Shown piece by piece: positions 50,503-59,658 of a stretch of 64,000 bases of DNA. How positions within the stretch are numbered: position 1 is the stretch's first letter; each line of letters opens with the position of its first letter. The DNA is from Rhodovulum sulfidophilum. GTDB taxonomy: Bacteria; Pseudomonadota; Alphaproteobacteria; Rhodobacterales; Rhodobacteraceae. The stretch is from NCBI GenBank assembly GCA_003241785.1, contig QFPW01000006.1:269167-333166 (forward strand). The letters run 5' to 3'. The notes under the pieces are model-generated. The model saw nothing but the letters and a program-made list of their open reading frames with translations, was not told the origin of the DNA and did no database searches. Made by a program: the position numbers and the translations under genes.

Positions 50503-51720
50503 TCAGAGCAGTTTCTTCAGGTTGACGCCGGGGTCAGCGAGCGCGGCCGCGTCGGGGGCGGCGCCTTTCGCGATCAGCATCTCGGCGAGGCGGATCTCCT
50601 TGGCGACCGCGTTGCCCGGGCCAATCCCCGAGGCGGCGAGCAGGCGGCCGTCCGGGGCGAGGTGGAAGATCAGGAACGCCCCGTCCTTGCCCTCGCGCCG
50701 GACATGGGTCGCGGCGCCCTCGGCGAGGCCCGCGATCTGCAGCGTCAGGTCGTACTGGTCCGACCAGAACCACGGCACGCCGGCGATGCTCTCGCCCGCG
50801 CCGAGCATGTTGCGCGCCGCGAGCGCGCCCTGTTCCTGCGCGCTGCGCCAGCTCTCGAGCCGGATCCGCCGCCCGCCGTAGAGCGGCGCCGGGAAGGAGC
50901 AGCAGTCGCCGGCGGCGAAGATCGCCGGGTCCGAGGTCGCGAGCGTCGCGTCGACCGCGACGCCGTTCTCGATCGCGAGCCCGGCCTCGGCGGCGAGTTC
51001 GACGTTCGGCAGCGCGCCGATGCCGATCACCACGAGATCGGCCGGCACCTCGCCGCCGTCGCCGAGCGCCACGCCGGCGGCGGAGATCCCGGCGACGCTG
51101 GTCCCGGTCAGGATCCGCGCGCCCTCGGCGAGATGCCGGTCGTGGAGCACGGCGGCGATCTCGGCCGGCACGGCGCGGGAGAGCAGCCGGGGCAGCGCCT
51201 CGATCACCGTGACCTCGGCCCCGAGCTTGCGCGCCGCGGCGGCGAGCTCGAGCCCGATGAAGCCGCCGCCGATCACCGCGATCCGCCGGCCGGGGCCGAG
51301 CGCCGCGCGGATCCGGGCCGCGTCGTCGAGCGTGCGCAGCGTGGCGATCGTCGGCCCCTCGGCGGCGCGTTCGGTTCCGGGCAAGGGCCGGGGCCGCGCC
51401 CCGGTCGCGAGCAGGAGCTTCTCATAGGGGATCGCCGAGCCGTCGGCGCAGATCACCGCCCGTGCGGCGCGGTCGATCCGGTGCGCCCGGGCCTCGCGGC
51501 GGAAGTCGATCCCCGCCGCGCCGAGCCCGTCCGCGCCGCCGATCCCCTTCGCAACCGGCGCCTCGGCGAGGATCGCGTCCTTGGAGAGGGGGGGCCGCTC
51601 GTAGGGATCGTGCCGCTCGGCGTCGAGCAGCGTCACCGCCCCGCCGTAGCCCGCCTCGCGCAGCGAGAGCGCCGCCCGCGCCCCGCATTCCCCCGCGCCG
51701 ATGATCACCATGCCGCTCAT
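50503..51720 (-). CDS. mocF: NAD(P)H:ferredoxin reductase, MocF-like
   Basis: A 405-residue FAD protein of the oxygenase-coupled reductase family. It binds FAD through MVIIGAGECGARAALSLREAGY and NAD(P)H through AVIGGGFIGLELAAAARKLGAEVTVIE; the acidic end of the second strand suggests NADH. The C-terminal AAGDCCSFPAPLYG and the last domain (WFWSDQYDLTLQIAGL) fit the same family. It would reduce the Rieske ferredoxin encoded 82 bases upstream. Confidence 0.88.
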   Translation of the reverse strand: MSGMVIIGAGECGARAALSLREAGYGGAVTLLDAERHDPYERPPLSKDAILAEAPVAKGIGGADGLGAAGIDFRREARAHRIDRAARAVICADGSAIPYEKLLLATGARPRPLPGTERAAEGPTIATLRTLDDAARIRAALGPGRRIAVIGGGFIGLELAAAARKLGAEVTVIEALPRLLSRAVPAEIAAVLHDRHLAEGARILTGTSVAGISAAGVALGDGGEVPADLVVIGIGALPNVELAAEAGLAIENGVAVDATLATSDPAIFAAGDCCSFPAPLYGGRRIRLESWRSAQEQGALAARNMLGAGESIAGVPWFWSDQYDLTLQIAGLAEGAATHVRREGKDGAFLIFHLAPDGRLLAASGIGPGNAVAKEIRLAEMLIAKGAAPDAAALADPGVNLKKLL

Positions 51721-51802
51721 GTGAGGGTTCTCCCGTATCTGGGCCGGATGTGGAAACGGCGGGCGCGCGGCCCGCCGGAAGCGAGGAAGCCCGGTCCGGG
51801 GA

Positions 51803-52129
51803 TCAGCCGACGGCGATCCGGACCGCGCCGTCGACGACCTCGGCCGGATAGACGCGGAGGTTCCTGCAGGCCGGCAGGCGCAGCGCCTCGCCGCTGCGAT
51901 AATCGAAGGCGCCGGAATGTTTCGGGCATTCGACCTCGTAATCCATCACCAGCCCGTCGGCGAGGTGGATCGCCTCGTGGGTGCAGAGCCCGTCGGTGCA
52001 CCAGACGCTGTCGTCGGGGGCGCGGTAGATCGCGAAGGTCCGCGATCCGTGGTCGAAGCGCAGCGCGCCCTCCTGTTCGATGTCCTCGAGCTGGCAGGCG
52101 GTGATCCAGGTGGCGGCGGCCGTGGTCAT
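51803..52129 (-). CDS. mocE: Rieske-type ferredoxin, MocE family
   Basis: A 108-residue soluble [2Fe-2S] ferredoxin. The cluster ligands are in CTHEAIHL and CPKHSGAF. The N-terminal WITACQLEDIEQEGALRFDHG is characteristic of MocE ferredoxins. It would pass electrons from the reductase to the membrane di-iron oxygenase encoded 39 bases upstream. Confidence 0.92.
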   Translation of the reverse strand: MTTAAATWITACQLEDIEQEGALRFDHGSRTFAIYRAPDDSVWCTDGLCTHEAIHLADGLVMDYEVECPKHSGAFDYRSGEALRLPACRNLRVYPAEVVDGAVRIAVG

Positions 52130-52168
52130 GGCGTGGCGTCCTTGTCTTGGGGTTCTTCGGTCTTGGCG

Positions 52169-53206
52169 TTACTCGGCGGGCTGCGTCGGGGCGGCCTTGC
52201 GGGCCTCGGCGGCGGCGAGCTTCTCCTTGCGGCGGCGGTAGCGCTCCTGCATCCGCGCGTCGCCCTCGGCCGAGCCGTCGTGCCAGGTGCCGAACCACTT
52301 ATCGAGCGGGATCAGCGCGTCGCCGTAGTTCACCTCGAAGTACTTGTGGTGGAGGTAATGGGCGTAGGCGTGGCTGTCGACGAGCGCGTCCTCGCCGATC
52401 TCGACCTTGTCGAAGCCGACATGGCCCGGGATCGCGCCGAAGGAGGCGTAGTGGAGCTGGTAGAGCATCAGCACCGGGTTCGACGGGATGATCAGGTGGT
52501 AGAAGGCGGTGCCGAAGTAGAGCAGGTGCTCGATCGGATGCATCGACAGCGACGACCAGGGCGAGGGGTTCACCGAATTGTGGTGCACCGAATGCACCCA
52601 TTTGTAGAGGAACGGCGTGTGGATCAGCCGGTGGATGCAGAAGAAGTGGAACTCGTGGATGATCGGGACGACCAGCGCGAGGCAGAAGAGATAGACCGGG
52701 TGCTGTGCGAATTCGAGCCAGGGCACGTAGCCGTTGGCGAAGGCCCAGAGGCAGACCACCTGGATCGCGGTCCAGATCGTGACGCCCGAGAGGAAGGTGC
52801 GCAGGATGTTGTCGACGTTCTGGCTCTCGAACCAGAAGGCCTTGCTCTTGTGCTCGGCCGGGAACTTGCCGTTGTACTTGAACCGGTTCTCCTGGCGCCT
52901 GAGCACGTAGAGATTGAGCTCGAAGGCGCCGTAGAAGAGGCAGGTCGCGACGGCGTTGACCGCGTAGAGCCAGAGCGGCCAGCCCCAGGACAGGGTCCGC
53001 ATCGTCTCGACCGGCGGGATGATCCAGGCCCAGTAGGCGACCGCCGACAGCGCGAACAGGATGTTCCAGGGGAAGAAGTAGTGCGGCAGCCAGCTCAGGA
53101 CCGCCTTGAGGCTGAAGGGGAGCCGGAACAGCGGCGCGAGCTCCACCGGCTCGTTCGGCGCCCAGTCGCCCCGTTTGTTGCGCTTTCCGTATTTCAGATC
53201 GTCCAT
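52169..53206 (-). CDS. mocD: Fatty acid hydroxylase/sterol desaturase superfamily oxygenase, MocD-like
   Basis: A 345-residue membrane protein with about five hydrophobic stretches and the histidine clusters of the di-iron superfamily: HEFHFFCIHR, HSVHHNS and HAYAHYLHHKYFE. In rhizobial moc loci MocD, MocE and MocF act together on rhizopine (3-O-methyl-scyllo-inosamine). The moc genes for later steps are not present, so another substrate is quite possible. GGGAGAG precedes ATG 53206. The first 25 residues are hydrophilic. Confidence 0.88.
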   Translation of the reverse strand: MDDLKYGKRNKRGDWAPNEPVELAPLFRLPFSLKAVLSWLPHYFFPWNILFALSAVAYWAWIIPPVETMRTLSWGWPLWLYAVNAVATCLFYGAFELNLYVLRRQENRFKYNGKFPAEHKSKAFWFESQNVDNILRTFLSGVTIWTAIQVVCLWAFANGYVPWLEFAQHPVYLFCLALVVPIIHEFHFFCIHRLIHTPFLYKWVHSVHHNSVNPSPWSSLSMHPIEHLLYFGTAFYHLIIPSNPVLMLYQLHYASFGAIPGHVGFDKVEIGEDALVDSHAYAHYLHHKYFEVNYGDALIPLDKWFGTWHDGSAEGDARMQERYRRRKEKLAAAEARKAAPTQPAE

Positions 53207-53337
53207 CGGGCTCTCCCTGGCGCTCGGCTGGTGCGACGGAGGGCGGGTCGGCTTCGGTCCCACCCCGCGACCCTCGCTTGGGCGGAGGAATACGCCCGTC
53301 CGGCCCGGGGAGCGACGACTCGATTGATCAGATCAGA

Positions 53338-54339
53338 TCACAGGTTCTCGGCGGTGATGGTGACGAAGCGGATCGGCGTCGCGTCCGGCGCGATGTCGAG
53401 CAGGCCGAGCCGGCGCAGCATCAGATCGAGCGCGCGCCGCGCCTGCGCCTCGGGCGCCTGGTCGAGCACCACGTCCATCACGCCGTCGCGCAGCGCCGCC
53501 TCGGTCACCTCGGTGAGCTCGTGGCCGACGAAGAAGATCCCGCGCGCGCCCGGGTCGCGCCGCAGCGCCTCGACCAGCCCGGTGTTGGCGCCGCCGGCGT
53601 TGTAGATCCCGGCGAGGTCGGGCCAGCGCCGCCGCGCCTCGAGCACCAGATCGCCCGCGACCCGCCGGTCGTCGCGGCTGAAGCCGATCCAGCGGAAGAC
53701 GCGGCCCTCGGGCGCGTGTTCGGCGAAATAGTCGGAGAAGCCGCGCATGCGCGCGTGATGCACCTCGTAGCGGTGATGCGAGACCGCGATGACCGTGCCG
53801 GCCGGCGGCCCCATCCGGGCGATGAACATCGCCGCGCTGCGTCCGGCGGCGTAGTTGTCGATCGAGACCAGCTCGCCGATGCTTTCATGCGCGCGGGTGA
53901 CGACATGCACGATCGGAAGGCGCGGCGCGACCCCGGCGATCGCGTCGGTGATCCGCGCGTCGACCGGCACCGCGAGGATGAGGCCGGCGCGGCGCGGCTC
54001 GGTCCGGGCGATAAGCGCGGCGATCGCGGCCGGGTCGTCCTCCTTCGAGAAGGTGCGGTGCACCCGCACCACCGGATCGAGGGTCGCCGCGATCCGTTCG
54101 AAGGCGCGGGCGAGGCGGCGGTAGAAGCTGGTCTCGGGCCGCACCAGGATGATCTCGATCCGGAGCAGGCCGCGATGCACCTCGGGCAGCCGGCGCGGAT
54201 AGTCGAGCGCGCGCGCCGCGGCGATCACCCGCTCGGCGGTCTCGGGCCGCACGCCGCCCCGGCCATTGAGCACGCGTTCCACCGTCGCGGTGCCGACGCC
54301 GGCGGCCCGGGCGATCTCGGTGAATGTCGGCTTCGCCAT
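53338..54339 (-). CDS. LacI-family transcriptional regulator
   Basis: A 333-residue repressor. The helix-turn-helix and hinge read FTEIARAAGVGTATVERVLNGRGGVRPETAERV, followed by a periplasmic-binding-type domain (LIARTEPRRAGLILAVPVD, VSIDNYAAGRSAAMFIARM). LacI regulators bind sugars or inositol-type compounds, which would suit control of a rhizopine-like pathway. It lies 131 bases upstream of mocD on the same strand. I see no clear LacI operator in the gap. ATG 54339 is chosen, since residues before it are not conserved. Confidence 0.88.
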   Translation of the reverse strand: MAKPTFTEIARAAGVGTATVERVLNGRGGVRPETAERVIAAARALDYPRRLPEVHRGLLRIEIILVRPETSFYRRLARAFERIAATLDPVVRVHRTFSKEDDPAAIAALIARTEPRRAGLILAVPVDARITDAIAGVAPRLPIVHVVTRAHESIGELVSIDNYAAGRSAAMFIARMGPPAGTVIAVSHHRYEVHHARMRGFSDYFAEHAPEGRVFRWIGFSRDDRRVAGDLVLEARRRWPDLAGIYNAGGANTGLVEALRRDPGARGIFFVGHELTEVTEAALRDGVMDVVLDQAPEAQARRALDLMLRRLGLLDIAPDATPIRFVTITAENL

Positions 54340-54545
54340 CGACGGGCTCCGGAACGGGGGCGCGCCATCAAATCCGGGTCGCCGGCGTCTGTCGAGACCG
54401 CGCGGCGGTTTCATCGCGCGTGTCGCGGCGCGTTTTCGCCCGCGGCGAAGGGGCGCGGGCCGGAGATATCCGGGATCGGCGCGGGCGAGTGGCGCTCCCG
54501 CCCGGCGTGCATTACCAATTCCCGGGAACGGCGGGAGCGAGGCGC

Positions 54546-57224
54546 ATGCGGGACCAGGTCGAGGATTGGCACACGCTGTCCGGGGATGAGGCGCTGACGC
54601 GGGCGGAGTCGCGCGCGTCGGGGCTCGACCCCGCCGAGGCCGAGCGGCGGTTGCGCGAGATCGGACCGAACGCGCTGCCCGCCCCCGCGCCGGTGCATCC
54701 GCTGCTGCGCTTCCTCGCCCAGTTCAACAACATGCTGATCTACGTGCTGCTCGCGGGCGCCGCCGCGGCCGCGGTGCTCGGCCATGGGATCGACGCGGGC
54801 GTGATCCTCGTGGTGGTCGTGGTGAACGCGATCGTCGGATTCGTGCAGGAGGGCCGCGCCGAACAGTCGCTCCGCGCGATCCGCGACCTCATCTCGCCGC
54901 ATGCGACGGTGATGCGCGCCGGCGCGCGGCACACGGTCGAGGTCGAGAAGCTGGTGCCGGGCGACGTGGTGCTGCTCGAGGCGGGGGAGCGGGTCCCCGC
55001 CGACCTGCGCCTGCTGCGGGCGCGGGGCCTGACGGTCGACGAGGCGCTGCTGACCGGGGAATCGGTGACGGCGGCCAAGAGCGAGGCCCCGGTCGCCGCC
55101 GGGGCGCCGCTCGGGGACCGCGCCGGCATGGCCTTCTCGGGCACGCTGGTCGCGACCGGGCAGGGGACCGGCGTCGTGGTCGCGAGCGGCCCCCGGACCG
55201 AGATCGGCCGGATCAGCCGGATGATCGCGGAGGTCGAGCCGATGGTGACGCCGCTCCTGCGGCAGATCGACCGGTTCGCCGCCTCCTTCACCCGCGTGGT
55301 GCTGGCGGGCGGGATCGCGCTCTTCCTCTTCGCGGTCTTCGTGCGCGGCTTCGAATGGTCCGAGGCGCTGATCGCCGTCGTCGCCCTCGTCGTCGGCGTG
55401 GTGCCGGAAGGGCTGCCGGCCGTGCTGACGATCACCATGGCAATCGGCGTGCGGCGGATGGCGGAACGCCGCGCCGTGGTGCGCAAGCTGCCCGCCGTCG
55501 AGACGCTCGGCGCGGTCTCGGTCATCTGCACCGACAAGACCGGCACCCTGACCCTGAACGAGATGACCGTGCGCCACGTGCTGGCGCCGGGGCACGACGT
55601 CCATGTCGCGGGCGTCGGCTACGAGCCGAAGGGCGCCCTCGCGCCCGAGAACCACGGCGACGCGGACGCGGCCCGGGCCGCGCTCTCGCCGATCCTCGCC
55701 TGCGGGATGATGTGCAACGACGCGACGCTGCGCGAGGCCGAGGGCGTCTGGACGGCGGTCGGCGATCCGATGGAGGGCGCGCTCGCCGCGCTCGCGATGA
55801 AGGCGGGGCTCGACCCGGCGCATGCGCGGAGCGAGTGGCCGCGGCGCGACGAGATCCCGTTCGACGCGGCGCACCGCTACATGGCGACGCTGCACGCGGG
55901 GCCGGGCGGCACGGCGATGATCTACGTGAAGGGCGCGCCGGAGGTCCTGCTCGCGATGGCCGGCGCCAATGGCGGCGACTGGGAGCGGCGGATCCACGAT
56001 CTCGCCGGAGAGGGCGAGCGGGTGCTCGGCTTCGCCCGGAAGCCGCTGCCCGCGATCCCGGCGTCGTTCGGCCCGGCGGATCTCGCCGAGGGAGTGGAAT
56101 TCCTCGGCCTGATGGGCTTCATCGACCCGCCCCGGCCGGAGGCGGTGGCGGCGATCGCCGAATGCCGCTCGGCCGGCGTCGCGGTCAAGATGATCACCGG
56201 CGACCATGTCGACACCGCGGTCGCGATCGGCGGCCAGCTCGGCCTCGCCGACCGGCTCGACGCGATGACCGGCGCCGAGGTCGACGGCTTGAGCGACGCC
56301 GAGCTCGCCCGGAAGGCGCCCGAGGTCGCGGTCTTCGCGCGCACCAGCCCGGAGCACAAGCTCCGCATCGTGCGCGCGCTGCAGAGCGACGGGGCGATCG
56401 TCGCGATGACCGGCGACGGGGTGAACGACGCCCCGGCGCTGAAACAGGCCGACGTCGGCACCGCGATGGGCCGCAAGGGCACCGAGGCGGCGCGCGAGGC
56501 CTCGGAAATGGTGCTGCTCGACGACAATTTCGCCTCGATCGTCGCGGCGGTCAGCGAGGGCCGCACGGTCTACGACAACATCCGCAAGGTGATCTCCTGG
56601 ACGCTGCCCACCAACGGCGGCGAGGCGCTCGCGGTGATCGTGGCGATCCTCGCGGGCTTCGCGCTGCCGATGAGCCCGACGCATATCCTCTGGGTCAATC
56701 TGGTGCTGACCGTGACGCTCGGCCTCGTCCTCGCCTTCGAGCCGCCGGAGCCCGGGGTGATGGGCCGGCCGCCCCGGCCCGCCGGCGCGCCCCTGCTCTC
56801 GCCCTTCCTCGTCTGGCGGGTGCTGCTCGTCTCGACGCTGATGGCCATCGCCGCGCTCTGCGTCTTCTTCCTGGCGCTCGGCCGGGGCGAGAGCCTCGAA
56901 TACGCGCGGACCATGGTCGTCAACATGGTGGTGGTCGCGGAGATCTTCTATCTCTTCAACGTGCGCTACATGTACATGCGCTCGCTGACCTGGCGGGGCG
57001 CGCTCGGCACCCCGCAGGTGCTCGCGGCGATCGCCGCGGTGGTCATCGCGCAGCTCGCCTTCACCTACGCGCCCTTCATGCAGGCGATCTTCGATTCGCG
57101 GCCGCTCGCCTTCCGCGACGGGGCGCTGATCATCGCGATCGGGATCGGGCTCATGCTGCTGCTCGAGCTCGAGAAGCTCGCGATGCGGCGGTTCCGGGTC
57201 TTCGCCGAGCTCTCGACCGGATGA
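54546..57224 (+). CDS. P-type cation-transporting ATPase (P2A-like)
   Basis: An 892-residue pump. It has the actuator motif LLTGES (residue 169), the PEGLP of helix 4 (residues 287-291), the phosphorylated Asp330 in DKTGTLT, the KGAPE nucleotide site and TGDGVNDAPALKQADVG. The helix 6 region reads NLVLTVTLGLVLAFEPPEPGVM, without the Asp (NLVTD) that calcium pumps use, so the ion may not be Ca2+; K+, Na+ or H+ are open. Ten helices are predicted. GGGAG precedes ATG 54546. It converges on a response regulator gene with a palindromic 15-base gap. Confidence 0.88.
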   Translation: MRDQVEDWHTLSGDEALTRAESRASGLDPAEAERRLREIGPNALPAPAPVHPLLRFLAQFNNMLIYVLLAGAAAAAVLGHGIDAGVILVVVVVNAIVGFVQEGRAEQSLRAIRDLISPHATVMRAGARHTVEVEKLVPGDVVLLEAGERVPADLRLLRARGLTVDEALLTGESVTAAKSEAPVAAGAPLGDRAGMAFSGTLVATGQGTGVVVASGPRTEIGRISRMIAEVEPMVTPLLRQIDRFAASFTRVVLAGGIALFLFAVFVRGFEWSEALIAVVALVVGVVPEGLPAVLTITMAIGVRRMAERRAVVRKLPAVETLGAVSVICTDKTGTLTLNEMTVRHVLAPGHDVHVAGVGYEPKGALAPENHGDADAARAALSPILACGMMCNDATLREAEGVWTAVGDPMEGALAALAMKAGLDPAHARSEWPRRDEIPFDAAHRYMATLHAGPGGTAMIYVKGAPEVLLAMAGANGGDWERRIHDLAGEGERVLGFARKPLPAIPASFGPADLAEGVEFLGLMGFIDPPRPEAVAAIAECRSAGVAVKMITGDHVDTAVAIGGQLGLADRLDAMTGAEVDGLSDAELARKAPEVAVFARTSPEHKLRIVRALQSDGAIVAMTGDGVNDAPALKQADVGTAMGRKGTEAAREASEMVLLDDNFASIVAAVSEGRTVYDNIRKVISWTLPTNGGEALAVIVAILAGFALPMSPTHILWVNLVLTVTLGLVLAFEPPEPGVMGRPPRPAGAPLLSPFLVWRVLLVSTLMAIAALCVFFLALGRGESLEYARTMVVNMVVVAEIFYLFNVRYMYMRSLTWRGALGTPQVLAAIAAVVIAQLAFTYAPFMQAIFDSRPLAFRDGALIIAIGIGLMLLLELEKLAMRRFRVFAELSTG

Positions 57225-57239
57225 GCGCCGGGCCCGGCC

Positions 57240-57959
57240 TCAGGCCTCGGCGCGGCGGATCCATTCGACGCTCGGCGCGAACATGTAGCCCGCGCCATAG
57301 ATCGTCTTGATGATCTTCGGGTTGCGCGGATCCTCGCGCAGCTTGACCCGCAGCCGCGAGATCCGGACGTCGACGCCGCGGTCGAAGGCGGCGGAGCCCG
57401 CGTCCTCCATCAGCGTCTCGCGCGTCTGCACCCGGCGGGGCCGCAGCGCGAGGGCGCGCAGCAGCCGGACCTCGCCGGCGCTGAGCTCGATCTCCTCGGC
57501 GTCGGGGGCGATCAGCCGGTGGCCGCGGAAGTCGGCGGTCCAGCCGCCGAACCGCGCCAGCCGGTCGTCGGCCTCGCCCGCCGCCTCGGCCCGGCGCAGC
57601 ACCGCGCGCACCCGCGCCACCAGCTCGCGCGGGTTCACCGGCTTCAGGAGATAGTCGTCCGCGCCGCTCTCGAGCCCGAGCACGCGGTCCGAGACCTCGG
57701 TCCAGACCCCGCTCATCGCGATCACCGGGATCGCCTCGGCCCTGAGCTTGCGGCCCATCACGTCGAGCGCCGGGCCATCGGGCAGGTTCATGTCGAGGAC
57801 GCAGAGCGCCGGCCGCACCTGGGCGAGCCGCCGCTCGAAATCGCGGGTGAGCCCGACCGATTCCGCCTCGAACCCGTGCTCGCGGAAGGTGCGGACGAGC
57901 AGCGCCGCGAGATCGGCGTCGTCCTCGAGGATCAGCACGAGGGGTCGGGTGGTGGTCAT
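57240..57959 (-). CDS. OmpR-type response regulator
   Basis: A 239-residue regulator. The receiver has LILEDDADLAALL, the acceptor Asp in LCVLDMNLPDGPAL and the Lys in LLKPVNP. The winged-helix effector ends DPRNPKIIKTIYGAGYMFAP. It follows the hybrid kinase gene on the same strand by 16 bases, so the two form a pair. The target genes are unknown; the convergent cation ATPase is one possibility from proximity only. Confidence 0.9.
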   Translation of the reverse strand: MTTTRPLVLILEDDADLAALLVRTFREHGFEAESVGLTRDFERRLAQVRPALCVLDMNLPDGPALDVMGRKLRAEAIPVIAMSGVWTEVSDRVLGLESGADDYLLKPVNPRELVARVRAVLRRAEAAGEADDRLARFGGWTADFRGHRLIAPDAEEIELSAGEVRLLRALALRPRRVQTRETLMEDAGSAAFDRGVDVRISRLRVKLREDPRNPKIIKTIYGAGYMFAPSVEWIRRAEA

Positions 57960-57975
57960 GGTCGCTTCCCCAGGC

Positions 57976-59469
57976 TCAGTCCGGGCGCGCGGCCGGCGCC
58001 GCCTCGATCACGCGCAGCAGCTCGCGCGGGTCGAACGGCTTGCTCAGCACCGGAAGCGCCAGATCCCCGCGATCCGCCCGCTCCGCCGCGTCGAACCCGG
58101 TCATGAGCACGATCCGGAGCTCCGGGCGCAAGCGGCCCGCCTCGCGGGCGAGGTGGAAGCCCGACATCCCCGGCATCACCACGTCGGTGACGAGCGCGCG
58201 GAGGTCCGGCACCCCGCGCACGAGCTCGAGCGCCTCGGCCCCGCCCTCGGCCTCGAGCACCGCGTAGCCAAGCCCGGCGAGCTGCCGCCGGACCGTGTGG
58301 CGCAGGTCGTGGTTGTCGTCGACCACGAGCACGAGGCCGCGGCCCGCGACGGCGGGGCGGGGCTCCGGCTCGGCGATCTCCCCGGGTTCGGCGGCGGGCA
58401 GCAGCATCGTGAAGCGCGCGCCGCCCTCGGGGCGGTTCTCGACGTCGATCGTGCCGCGCGACTGGCGCACGAAGCCCCAGACCATGCCGAGGCCGAGGCC
58501 GGTGCCCTTGCCCGGCTCCTTGGTGGTGAAGAAGGGCTCGAAGATCCGGGCCCGCGCCGCGGGGTCGATGCCGGGGCCGGTGTCCGAGACCGCGAGGCGA
58601 ACGAAGCGGCCCCGCGCGGTCGCGGGCGGATAATCGACCTCGATCCGGATGTCGCCACCGTCGGGCATCGCGTCGCGCGCGTTGAGGCAGAGGTTGAGGA
58701 GCGCGGTCTCGAGCTGCGCCCGGTCGATGTGGAGCGCCGCCGCGCTGCCCCGGCAGTCGAGCGAGAGGCCGATCGTCGCGGGCAGCGTCCGGCGCATCAG
58801 CCGCAGGAAGTCCGCGAGGCAGTCCTCGACGTCGATCCGCTCCGGCCGGAGCGGCTGCTTGCGCGCCATTGCGAGCAGCCGCGACGTCAGCCGCGCGCCC
58901 TGTTCGGCGGCGCGGATCGCCGGGGCGATATATTCCTCCAGCACGTGGGGATCGACGCGATCCTCGTCGCGGAGCGGCAGGAGATTGCCGAGGATGATCG
59001 CGAGCAGGTTGTTGAAATCATGCGCGATCCCGCTCGCGAGCTGGCCGACCGCGTCCATCTTCTGCGCCTGCGTCAGCGCCGCCTCGGCCTCCTTCTGCTG
59101 GGTGACGTTGATCGAGCAGACGTAGAAGCCATGCACCGCGCCGTCGGGTGTCGCGTCGGGCCGCAGGAATGTACGCACGGTCAGCATCCGCCCGTCGGCG
59201 TGGCGCGCGGGATGGATGAAATCGACCGCCCGGCCCGAATGCGCGGCCTCGAAGAACGGGTCGCCCAGCACCATCGCGTCGCGCCAGATGAACGCGTCGG
59301 CGTGCAGGCCGATGATCGCCTCGGGGCCGAGCCCGTAGGCGGCGGCGAAGCGCTGGTTGGCGAAGCGGTAGATCTTGTCCTGGTCGACATAGGCGATGCC
59401 GACCGGCAGCGCGTCGGTGATGACGCGCAGCCGCGAATCCGCGCTTCCCATCGCGGCACCGAGGGGCAT
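57976..59469 (-). CDS. PAS-domain hybrid histidine kinase (soluble)
   Basis: A 497-residue protein without membrane segments. One PAS domain (ITDALPVGIAYVDQDKIYRFANQRFA, in parts) leads to a kinase core with the His in LASGIAHDFNNLLAIILGNL, the N box NLCLNARDAMPDGG and G boxes DTGPGID and GTGLGLGMVWGF, and then a C-terminal receiver (VVDDNHDL, acceptor in LVTDVVMPGMSG). PAS suggests cytoplasmic sensing of redox, light or a ligand. ATG 59469 has GGAGGAAGC directly upstream. It precedes the OmpR-type gene. Confidence 0.9.
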   Translation of the reverse strand: MPLGAAMGSADSRLRVITDALPVGIAYVDQDKIYRFANQRFAAAYGLGPEAIIGLHADAFIWRDAMVLGDPFFEAAHSGRAVDFIHPARHADGRMLTVRTFLRPDATPDGAVHGFYVCSINVTQQKEAEAALTQAQKMDAVGQLASGIAHDFNNLLAIILGNLLPLRDEDRVDPHVLEEYIAPAIRAAEQGARLTSRLLAMARKQPLRPERIDVEDCLADFLRLMRRTLPATIGLSLDCRGSAAALHIDRAQLETALLNLCLNARDAMPDGGDIRIEVDYPPATARGRFVRLAVSDTGPGIDPAARARIFEPFFTTKEPGKGTGLGLGMVWGFVRQSRGTIDVENRPEGGARFTMLLPAAEPGEIAEPEPRPAVAGRGLVLVVDDNHDLRHTVRRQLAGLGYAVLEAEGGAEALELVRGVPDLRALVTDVVMPGMSGFHLAREAGRLRPELRIVLMTGFDAAERADRGDLALPVLSKPFDPRELLRVIEAAPAARPD

Positions 59470-59658
59470 GGCTTCCTCCGCTCCTGCTCGGCGCGATGCT
59501 AGGCGAATTCGCGGCCCGCCGGAACCGGCGCGGGGCACGTGTTACAATTCGTTGGAATTGGGCAAAAGCCGCGCAACACTCGGACGGTAGCTTCCGCGCG
59601 ACGACGCGCGCCGCGCGTCCCGGCCGAGAACGAAAAGAGCCGTCTGGAGGAACCACCC

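Noticed and set aside
53325..53341. Tandem GATCA repeats near the lacI stop codon
   Set aside because: Three short copies only, overlapping coding sequence; no reason to call it a regulatory element.
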